From the NCBI GenBank assembly GCA_028571685.1, contig CM053148.1, positions 92,712,001 to 92,776,000 of the forward strand: 64,000 bases of DNA, in the 5' to 3' direction. Every line of letters begins with the position of its first letter. Position 1 is the stretch's first letter. The position numbers and the translations under genes were made by a program. The notes beneath the pieces are model-generated. The model had not been told where the DNA came from. It made no database searches and saw nothing but the letters and a program-made list of their open reading frames with translations. This document shows positions 55,973-64,000 of this stretch, in pieces. This stretch comes from Heterohyrax brucei. Taxonomy: Eukaryota > Chordata > Mammalia > Hyracoidea > Procaviidae.

Positions 55973-57095
55973 CAACCCAGAACATGACACTTGATTCATT
56001 TCAGTTAACTTACTAAATAAATAACCATTATAATAATGAAAGCGGTGTATGTTGCAGACACATTGCGGTAATTCATTTCTAGTATCTCAGTTATATACCA
56101 CTTGTTCACATATGCTGCTTTGTCTTTGCAGAAGGTAGATCAATAATCATCTTACTTAGGTTTTGAAAGAGTAAGATAAAGAATAAAACCCAGGGAAACC
56201 TCACACTAACGTATGATTGGAAATAGAATCTGAACGTTTTCAGAATAGACAGTTGTAGCTTTTCTTGCATGCAGCAGATATTTTTATTAAATAGTTTCCT
56301 CTGTAATAAATTGTACATTTACAAGGGCTTTGTTTGCAGTGTCCCTATGAGATGATACATCAAGTTCAGAAGTATCAATAAAAGTGACTTTAATATCCAG
56401 GAAAATACTGATGCAGCTGTTTGTTTTCCACCAGTGCCAGGGACTCATAAATAACAAAGCAACATAGCCGTACCCTGGGCAAAGTGGCTATATTATCTTT
56501 TCTATGACTCAAATAGCAGTAAATCAGTTACCAACTTTAGATTTCTTAGAAAATCTCTCTGCTGGTGCTAGACAGGGTTTGAGACTAAAACAATAAGCAC
56601 AGCAACAGAATAATTCACTTCATAGGTGCCATTTCTAAGTTAAATAATGTCTACCTACTTTTTTATAATCATTATAAGAATTTTGGGCAATCACAAGAGT
56701 TTTACACTTCATTATTTAGAAGGAATAAGTTTTCATTCTTTTCTTCTATTTATTCCAGAAAAAAATCTACTATGTTGAAGTTTAAACCAGGGAAACCATT
56801 CCCAAGTTGGAAAAAAAAAATGGAGAATCATCTTCTTGAATTTAATCAGACACTTTACCCAAGAGGTCAATACTATATTTGTCTATACAAAATTACTATT
56901 ATTTTTATAGAGTTAGATACTGTTACCCTGTTGATATATATGTATTTGTGTTACTTATAAAGTCATTTTGTTACTCATCATAGAGTCATTAGTCATCAGA
57001 GGGTGTCTGAATTTAACATATAAACATCTCAACTCTTGTCTAGAACTAAATCAAGAATATGTTACAGTATATATTCTTTTTAAATAAATATATGA
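55973..57095. other. No recognisable feature
   Basis: About 1.1 kb of unassigned AT-rich DNA. Confidence 0.5.
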
Positions 57096-57099
57096 GTAT

Positions 57100-57122
57100 G
57101 CCAGCCAGCCAAGTGCCATGGA
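57100..57122 (-). mobile_element. Tail-only SINE fragment
   Basis: 'gccagccagccaagtgccat' is the end of the (CTTGG)-tail SINE. No clear flanking duplication. Confidence 0.6.
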
Positions 57123-57528
57123 GAATGTTTCACTCCCACTTAGCATCTTGCTACAAGGCTCCTTGACTATGTGAGAAGGTAGCTCATATGGCTTCCAGAT
57201 CATGGGCCTGAGGAGTTGGCATAGGTTCGTCTTCCTTTATTATCTACTCATGTCCTTCTGTATCCACCAAATTCCTTAACTTGGCTTTTTGTATCATTTT
57301 GTTTATTTTGCTGCTACCTGCAGTGATATGCATTTTTCTACCTTCTTATCACTCTCTCTAATATTTTCTTATCTATGGATAACATTTGAATATTAATAAT
57401 TTATATTTAAGTTTTGTGTAAAAATTATTTCCATATTTCTCACCTTCCATGAATATTTTTTGTTCTAACCTTTAAGTCCTACAAGTCCTATAGCATTTGG
57501 GAGAATATTTTTTTTAATCTTATTGCAG
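57123..57528. other. No recognisable feature
   Basis: Unassigned sequence. Confidence 0.5.
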
Positions 57529-57529
57529 A

Positions 57530-58110
57530 CTGGCTTTTGGCATTGCATTTTAGGTGAAAGTTGACAGCATGAATTAGTTTCTCATTCAAAAATACGTACA
57601 CAAATTGTTTTGTGACATTGATTGCAGTCCTCACAAGGTGTTAGCCTTCTCCTCCTTCCCATTTATGCTCCACTTTCCACATATCTACTTGTCAAGATAT
57701 CGTGTCCCTTCTTGACTCCCAGTCTCTGTTTGGGGGCAGATGCTTCCTATTGGGTCTAGTGTGTTTGATTGAGCTAAGAAGTGCATTCTTCATATGTGTT
57801 GTTTGTTTTACACATCTGTCTAATACTTGGTTGAAAAGTAGGTTTTGAGAGTGGTTTCATGTCCTGAGTTAGCAGGGTGTCTGGGAGCCATAGTCTTAGA
57901 GATTCCTTCAGTCCTTGCCAGACCAGTTTGGTCTCTTTTTTGTGAATTTGAATTTTGTTCCACAGCTTTTTCTCCTGCTCTGTCTGGTACCCTCCATTGT
58001 GATTCCTGTCGGAGCAGTAGATGGTGGTTGCCAGGCACCATCTAGTTCTTCTGTTCAGGGAGAAAGGATTTTATGATGTCTTGACCATAATCCAGAAATC
58101 CAAGGCTGCG
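57530..58110 (-). mobile_element. L1-type 3'UTR fragment
   Basis: Collinear with 49-240 at its left part ('ttgttttgtgacattgattg'). It continues with 'ctaatacttggttgaaaagt', 'cagaccagtttggtctcttt' and 'gccaggcaccatctagttct'. The layout fits an antisense L1 3'UTR of a different subfamily from L1-A; similar 'ggcaccatctggttctt' text occurs in the L1-A 3'UTR at 39282-39298. Confidence 0.6.
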
Positions 58111-58160
58111 CCGTTTCTAGCATTGTAGGGCTGCTTTCCCAGCAGCTGTCTAATAGAACT

Positions 58161-58213
58161 CTATTACTACTTGAAAAAGTAGTAATAGTATTCACAAAAA
58201 AATTTTTGTGAAT
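58161..58213. repeat. Two adjacent perfect hairpins
   Basis: ctattactactt (58161-58172) pairs with aagtagtaatag (58177-58188) around a 4-base loop. attcacaaaaa (58190-58200) pairs with tttttgtgaat (58203-58213) around 2 bases. Confidence 0.93.
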
Positions 58214-58782
58214 TAGCAATTAATGTCGTTAATATTAGTCTCACTGTAAGAGAGATTAAATTGATATTAAATATCTAACTTTAAGTGAGTCTAAACATAT
58301 CTCATCAGCCAGTATCTTCTGGCAGTGTTTGTTCCATTTTTAACAACACATGAGATGATACCAGAAATAGCTGTGTGTGAGTTTTTTAAGAAGAGTTAGA
58401 GTCAATAAGATTATTGGGTTAGAGTGAAGAAACTAGTTCTTGAATTATAAATGCCATAACTGTCTGTCTGGTTCTCTCTCTTCCAAGTACAATACAGGGA
58501 CAATAAACACTTCCTTTCACTCTCTGAATCATTCACATTATTGGTAAACTTTCTGCCATTCTAAAACCCTGAATCTCTAGGGACAGTGTATTACAAAGAA
58601 AAATCAAGACACACTGAATCTCCCTCATGTTTTTTTCAAAACATTTGTATCATAAAAAAACCCTCCTCTATGGTAAGTCTACTATAAATGCATCAATGTG
58701 TACAGTCTTCACAGTGTCACTTTCCTATTTTTATGTATAAAATCAGTGACGCCTCTGTGAGAGTATCCACAAAGTAGTTGTA
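58214..58782. other. No recognisable feature
   Basis: Unassigned AT-rich sequence. Confidence 0.5.
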
Positions 58783-58787
58783 GAATT

Positions 58788-59319
58788 TGTCTTAATCAAC
58801 TAGGGCTTCTCTATGGCTCCTGAGGTCTGCTGTAACAGAAATGCCACAGAGTGGATAGCTTTAACAAAGGAAGGTTTATTCTTACACAGTCTGGTAGGTT
58901 GCAAGTCCATATTCAGGGTGTCCACTCCAGGGGAAGGCTTTCCCCTTGTTAGCTCTGGAGGAAAGTCTGGTATTGCATCAGTCTTTATCCAGGGAGCATC
59001 TTGGCACAGGAACCTTAGGTCTGAAGGATGCGTTCTTCTCCCGGTGCAGATTTCTTGATGGTGTGAGGTTCCTCACTCTCCTTGTTTCTCTTTCCTTTTA
59101 TCTCTTGCAGGCTGAAAAGCTTAAGGGTGGGGCAAGCCATACTCCAGAGAAACTCCCCCCACAGCAGAGCAGGAAGTAATCTTATGCAGGAACTTACAGC
59201 CCCTTTAACATACAGTTTAGGGAAACCACAAAATAAAGGACAGTCCCAAGATACTGGGAATCATATCCCAGCCACAGAGCTGCACATACTTTGGGGGGGA
59301 CACAATTCAACCCATGACA
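58788..59319 (-). mobile_element. Solo LTR (MaLR/ERVL-like) with 5-bp target duplication
   Basis: Plus-strand ends 'tgtcttaatcaactagggc' and 'cacaattcaacccatgaca' are flanked by gaatt (58783-58787 and 59320-59324). The plus-strand 'aggtttattctt' near 58874 is the reverse of the polyadenylation region. Length 532 bp. No internal viral genes. Frames of 77-84 codons across it are LTR shadows. Confidence 0.82.
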
Positions 59320-59324
59320 GAATT

Positions 59325-59688
59325 GATCCTATCTAATCAAGTATTTAAAAAAAAATGCAAGCCTTTCAACATTAAGTTTTATCCAAGAGACAGATTATAA
59401 ATCTACCATTGATTATTTTTAAACTTTTTCAATATTCGAACATCAAATTTGAATTCCTATAATATTTACAATAAGTTTTTAGGGTATAAGTGGTAGTGAC
59501 TTAGTAGATACTGTTTTTAACTTATTTCTTCTTCACTAGAAGAATTTCTGTTGTAAAAATATTACATTGTATGGACTACTCTAGCAACATATCTCTAAAT
59601 CTTTATCTGTCTGCATTTTACCTATGTCTATTTTCATTTGTAACAGAATAATCTGAAAAAAATAATGCAGAAGTTTAGTTTGTGTCTA
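59325..59688. other. No recognisable feature
   Basis: Unassigned AT-rich sequence. Confidence 0.5.
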
Positions 59689-59689
59689 A

Positions 59690-60226
59690 TATATGTGATC
59701 AGAAGATGAACTGCATTGGGAAAATCTGCTACAAATGACCTCCTTAAAGTTTTAAAACATATAAATGTCACCTTGAAGGCTAAAGTGCATCTGACCCAGG
59801 TCATGGTATTTTCAGTTGCATCATGTGTGTGCAAAAGCTGTACAACAAATAAGGAAGACAGAAGAAGAACTGATGCCTTTGAATTGTGGTGCTGGAGAAC
59901 AATAACACAGACCATCAAAAGAACAAACAGCTGTTCTGGAAGGAGGATCACCCGAGGGCTCCTTGGAAGCAGTGGTGGTATGACTTTGGACATGTCATCA
60001 GGAAGGATCAGTCTCTGGAGACAGATATCGTGCTCGGTAGAGTGGAGGCTCAGCAAAAACGAGGCAGACCGTCAATGGAATGGACTGACACAGCAGCCAC
60101 AACAATGGGCTTAAGCATAAAAACCATGGTGAGCATGGTGTGGGACTGGGCATTGTTTAGTTCTGTTGTGTGTAGGGTTGTTATACACTGGTACTGGCTG
60201 AACAGCACCTAACAACAATATATGTG
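59690..60226 (+). mobile_element. RTE/BovB-type LINE 3' end, copy 4
   Basis: Sense copy. The frame at 59886-60212 reads 'YDFGHVIRKDQSLETDIVLG', 'RVEAQQKRGRPSMEWTDTAA' and 'MGLSIKTM', the conserved C-terminal part of the RTE protein. It ends 'gaacagcacctaacaacaat'. The 5' part is truncated at about the same point as copy 1 ('gaactgcattgggaaaatct'). Confidence 0.86.
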
Positions 60227-60239
60227 CAATAAGCATTTC

Positions 60240-60375
60240 TTAGCTGATTCTCAATGCAACATAAACATCAACACCAATTCCCATTTCAGGGAAACTGAGA
60301 CTCAAGAAAGCAGTAAATGGCCAGTGGCACACACTTAGCGAGTAGCACCATTGTGCTTGAACACAGGTTTACTTG
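60240..60375 (-). mobile_element. MIR SINE remnant
   Basis: 'cccatttcagggaaactgag' followed by 'actcaagaaagc', 'ggccagtggcacac' and 'gcttgaacacaggttt' follows the antisense layout of the MIR core and 3' part. Confidence 0.68.
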
Positions 60376-60411
60376 ACATTGAAAGTCTTCTTAACATGTC
60401 CCTAATATTCT

Positions 60412-60625
60412 AGTAGGAGTGCTGGTGGAGCAATGGTGAAGTGCTTGGCTTTGAAAGCCCAGCTGTTTGAACCCACCAGCAATTCCAACACGGAAATCCT
60501 GCGGTGATCTTCTCCTGTAGATGTCACAGCCTAGGAAACTCTGCAGAGAAGCTCTACTTTGCCCTACAGAGTCACCTTGAGTTGGAATTGACTTGACTGC
60601 CCACAATGACAACAATCTTCCAGTG
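60412..60625 (+). mobile_element. AfroSINE, inserted-middle subtype
   Basis: Sense copy 'aggagtgctggtggagcaat' with the extra middle block ('ctcctgtagatgtcacagcc') and the tail 'cttgagttggaattgacttg' ending in (AAC). Confidence 0.83.
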
Positions 60626-60689
60626 GTGATGAAAGTATTTTTTTAATATGCAAATGCTCTAATACTGCGTGTTAAGTTACTTATTTTGT

Positions 60690-61005
60690 TGCTCCTATAA
60701 TACCTGAAATAAAATCCAAACACATTGCTCTAATGCTGCCATAATGCGACTTTTGCCTCTCCTTCAGCTCTGCCTCCCTTAATCTTCTCCTGGTGGTTTA
60801 TATTCCCAACACATACAAGTCTTCTTTGGTTCAATCATCTCTTTGCTGTGTACACACTGTTCTCTGAAAGTGGGAGAGTCTTTCCATTCCCATCAATGCT
60901 TTGCCTACTTTTTTTTTCTCCTACTCATTATTTAGTTTTCACCCAAACATCTAAGGCATTATTCTGACCTGGGTTCTGTCCCCTGATGTACAATCTCAGA
61001 TGACT
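60690..61005 (+). mobile_element. L2 LINE 3' remnant
   Basis: The order 'gctgccataatgcgactttt', 'ctccttcagctctgcctccc', 'tgctgtgtacacactgttct' and 'tcacccaaacatctaaggca' loosely follows the L2 3' consensus as I recall it. Heavily mutated. Confidence 0.4.
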
Positions 61006-61059
61006 TTTTGTTCATTGAAGTGTTCACAGATGATAAGTCTATATTGATCTATATATTCC

Positions 61060-61485
61060 TTTTTTGAAGATATAATTTTGCTATATTGCTGAGAATACAC
61101 ACAGCAAAACATAAATCAGTTCTACAGTTTCTACGTGTACAATCCAGTGATAGGGATTCACATCTTTCAGTTGTGTGGTGGTTGTCTCCCTCCTTTCCGT
61201 TGTTGTTCCCCTCCTGTTAACAGAAGCTGACTGTCCCCTAAGTTTCCTGTCTGATCTTTGCAGTTACTGTTGTCTGTTTCACCCCCTGTATAAGATCTGA
61301 AAAGAACACAGCACTCAAGGTAGATAGTATTTACTGGTTACCCTGTTGTTTGATTTTAAGAAGACTTCAGGGCACAGTTTTGGTTTAAGGTTTAAAGAGT
61401 ATTGTGGGCAGTTGCTTCAGAGATTTATTCACTCTCACTGGCTTCAGAAACCCTGGGTTTCACGAGAACTTGAAATTCTGTTCTG
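61060..61485 (-). mobile_element. L1-type 3'UTR fragment
   Basis: Collinear with 16013-16440: 'cagtttctacgtgtacaatc', 'gtttcctgtctgatctttgc' and 'ttttaagaagacttcagggc'. Confidence 0.6.
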
Positions 61486-61565
61486 TATTTTTTTTTCCTT
61501 TCTGTTAAGATTCTTCTAGAGAATCTTGAATGAAAATATTCAGTGACTGTCCTTTATTAGTGGGA

Positions 61566-61708
61566 ATAAAAACTCACTGATGTGCAGTCCATTCTGATCC
61601 ACAGTGACCCCAGAGGATGGAGTAGAACTTCCCTATAAGATTTCCAGGGTGAGGCTAGTGCAGACCTTTTGGTTAGCAGCCGTATTACTTAACCATTACC
61701 GGCAGGTG
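61566..61708 (-). mobile_element. AfroSINE
   Basis: Antisense copy 'aataaaaactcactgatgtg' to 'ccgtattacttaaccattac'. It has a deletion of about 20 bp in the middle. Confidence 0.82.
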
Positions 61709-62100
61709 ACTATTTTGATTCATATTTGGATGCTAAATGTATTGCATTGCTTCTTGTACTTGGTGAATATGAAGTTATAGATCTTAGAGCAAATGTATAA
61801 TAAACGAATACTTCATATTTTGTTTGGTGTGAGACATCTCTGTCTGTGTATGTAAGAAGTAATTTCAGTCTTTTTAAGAAGTTTACTCCCAGGAAACATT
61901 TTTTTAATCCCCAGAAGACTTATACATGCCTAAAGACAGAAAGGGATATCAGAGACTTTTAAATGTCTGCCTTCAAGGATAATGAGATAAATATGCCAGC
62001 ATTACCTTTATTGTGTCTGCTCACACCAGTCATTCACCGTCATACTCCAGGTTTTATCTGCATGGACAGTTTTCTGCATGGCATCTTCCTTACCTCTTAG
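61709..62100. other. No recognisable feature
   Basis: Unassigned sequence. Confidence 0.5.
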
Positions 62101-62104
62101 CATA

Positions 62105-62615
62105 CAAGAACTGACAATTAAGTTTGTGAACTCATCCTAGGAGAATGCTACACACCTCATTGTTAAATATCACCACAGGCACCTTCCAAGTGCCCTCCTT
62201 GGGAAACTATGCACTCATCCTGCACCTAGCCCACCCATCAGAGCAATTGGGAACTCTTTCTGAATGGCTGTCAAAGCTGTCACCATATTACTCTTGATGT
62301 TCAGAATGTCATCCAGGTGTCCTCCTTACAATATTTCCTTTATCTTTGGGTAAAACAAAAAGTCATTTGGGGTCAGATCAGTGAGTAGAGAGGATGTTCC
62401 AATATGGTTATTTGTTTGCTGGCTAAAAACTCCCTCATAGACAACTATACAATTAAGTTCATGAACCTGCCACCATGTACAATGGCCATTTCAGAAAGAG
62501 TTCCAAAATTGCTTTGAAGGGTGTACTTCGAAGGTGATCAATTGTAGCGGTATTCAGCAGTGAGCTGTGGAGCACATAGCACAATTAAGTATGCGGATTT
62601 AAGTGTCAGATCTTG
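62105..62615. mobile_element. Fold-back mariner-like element, copy 4
   Basis: The ends are imperfect inverted repeats: left 'caagaactgacaattaagtt' and right (reverse complement) 'caagatctgacacttaaat'. Long arms follow ('tgttaaatatcaccacaggc' and 'ggtattcagcagtgagctg'). Antisense reading at about 62400-62340 gives 'TDLTPNDFLFYPKI', resembling the SPDLAP.D region that holds the third catalytic Asp of mariner transposases. The right arm read forward gives the same C-terminal region again, 'AI.E...KLL' then 'YFEGD'. No complete transposase remains. Confidence 0.8.
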
Positions 62616-63440
62616 AAACTAACCTCCTACCTATAGTCAGGCACATGGGGAATTTACTTCATGCAGCCACGAGAAAGTACTTATCTGTGAAAATTTATCA
62701 ATAGATTTCAAAATAAGAAGAATCTTTTGATCAAGTTTACCTTCTACAAGTAACTCAAGAAATTGAAACAAAGCAGCCAATAGAGTGAAGCCTTAAGAAT
62801 TATATATCATGATAAATAAAATTTGAGGGATAAGTGAAGATAGCATGTCCATGCTACAAGGACAGGACAACATAAAAGGGACTATCCAGAGGAAAAGAAA
62901 GTCTTGGGAATATAAGACACAATAACAAAGGTAGAGCAATAATACACAGAAAATGTCACAAAGTTAAAACAAAACGATTAAAATATAAGAAAAAAAGGGT
63001 AAAGAAAACACTTCAGTTAATAATTTTGGAAAGTTAAGGCTTTGCAATATAAGAAAAATAGAAATAAGGAATAGGGAAAACAGAAGGTATGAAATTAAAC
63101 TTTAACAACAACAAAAAATTCCTAATCTGATGGACACTGGTCTCTTTTTTGGAGAGGAAGGCATTTTTCAAAAGGGGATTGATTCTTTAAAAATTATGTA
63201 TACCAGAAGTAAAAAGAAATCCCCAAACATAAAGTTTACAAAGAAACAGTAGCAGGCAAACAAACAAAACCTAACCAAATACAAGGAAGTAAAGTGACAA
63301 GGGAATCACCCTTTTCAACAGCAAAACTGAAATCTAAAAGACGACGGAGCACAGGCTCCCAATTTCTCATGGAAATGATTGCGAACATGCTGATAGAAGT
63401 CTGCCCCAATTCTAAAACTAGTAATGAAGTATAAGAAACA
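62616..63440. other. No recognisable feature
   Basis: A-rich unassigned DNA. Confidence 0.5.
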
Positions 63441-63474
63441 TATTCAGGTATTGAAACTAAATGTACATACATAC

Positions 63475-63539
63475 GTATGTACGTGTGAGTGTATGAGTAT
63501 GTGTGTGTATGTGTGTGTGTGTGTGTACGTGTGTGTGTC
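63475..63539. repeat. (TG)n/(TATG) microsatellite
   Basis: Imperfect TG and TGTA repeats. Confidence 0.93.
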
Positions 63540-63696
63540 CTTCTTAGAAAACTAATCTCAACAGACCACTGAAAGTGAGTAGAGGGGCATGCTTTTTCAA
63601 AATGAGAACATAAGAAAGCAAAAAGAAGAGCACACGGCATCCAGAACACAGGATACCCCAGCTTAAAGAAGGCAGAGATGATTTGGGGAATAATGA
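63540..63696. other. No recognisable feature
   Basis: Short unassigned stretch. Confidence 0.5.
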
Positions 63697-63812
63697 TGAA
63701 AGAAAGAGAGAGGGAGAGAAGGAGAGAAAGGGGAGGGGGAGAGAGAGAGAGAGAGAGAGAAGAAAAGAAGGAGAGAATGAGAGAAAGAAAGAAGACAGAG
63801 TGAAAGAAAAGC
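63697..63812. repeat. Purine-rich (GA)n tract
   Basis: GAAA, GAGA and GGGA repeats; it produces the longest stop-free frame of the window on the minus strand (63236-63916), which is low complexity. Confidence 0.92.
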
Positions 63813-64000
63813 AGGGTAAATTTGTACATTTTTATCATGGAACAAAGGGGACTCTTACCAGGAAAAGGACAGAGGGACACAGGAGGTGTTTCTCCAGAAA
63901 GAGACAGATCTGTCAACTTGTGTTTTGTGTTTTGGAAAAAATAATTAAAGGTTACTTACCTTCCTAGTAGAAAGATTTTAGATTTTCTTGTGAATGTAAG
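63813..64000. other. No recognisable feature
   Basis: Unassigned end of window. Confidence 0.5.

Noticed and set aside
63236..63916. 226-codon minus-strand open frame, the longest in the window
   Set aside because: It crosses the (GA)n and (TG)n tracts, giving Leu/Ser and Thr/His runs. No domain, and the rest is not codon-biased.

Overview
The window looks like gene-poor mammalian nuclear DNA from an afrotherian, most likely an elephant (Proboscidea). The main evidence is a very dense tRNA-derived SINE of the AfroSINE type: roughly 45 copies or fragments on both strands, each recognisable from a head that reads 'accctggtggc', a middle that reads 'ggcagttcaaatcca' and a tail that reads 'gtcgctatgagtcgg'. 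RTE/BovB-type LINE 3' ends that share the (CAACAA)n tail, a tRNA-Gly-like second SINE, and L1 copies support the same conclusion. Family names come from recalled consensus features, not from a database search.

I see no convincing protein-coding exon, structural RNA gene, CRISPR array or bacterial-style operon. Open reading frames are short and nearly all fall in transposons or simple repeats.

Layout. 1-3.5 kb: two solo LTRs, each split by nested SINEs. 3.5-10 kb: scattered SINEs, one palindromic mariner-like element (6.5-7.1 kb) and a clean solo LTR (9543-10000) with a 5-bp target duplication. 10.5-14.1 kb: an antisense L1 (L1-B) that lost nearly all of ORF2, carries a nested SINE and has a tandemly duplicated 5'UTR unit. 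14.3-25.5 kb: three RTE ends, a second mariner-like element, a tRNA-Gly SINE, a G-rich GGNN microsatellite (23.3 kb) and an LTR. 26-38 kb: SINE clusters, an LTR split by three SINEs (28.5-29.6 kb), another LTR (30.6-31.0 kb), a CCA-rich minisatellite (33.0-33.5 kb), a class II-like solo LTR with a perfect 6-bp target duplication (36857-37224) and a MaLR-like LTR. 38.8-44.95 kb: a nearly full-length antisense L1 (L1-A) with decayed ORF1 and ORF2 and a deletion in the ORF2 C-terminal region. 45-64 kb: two more mariner-like elements, more SINEs, L1 3' fragments, another LTR with a 5-bp target duplication (58788-59319), a fourth RTE end, MIR and L2 remnants, and (TG)n and (GA)n tracts.

The most interesting points are: tiny retroinsertions made only of the last 20-40 bp of a SINE, one of them 29 bp long with a perfect 11-bp target duplication at 45966-46016; a family of fold-back mariner-like elements whose two arms both carry the transposase C-terminus; and a tandem ~254-bp 5'UTR unit in L1-B. 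I found no host gene system and no clear new functional system; the window's content is a record of transposition.
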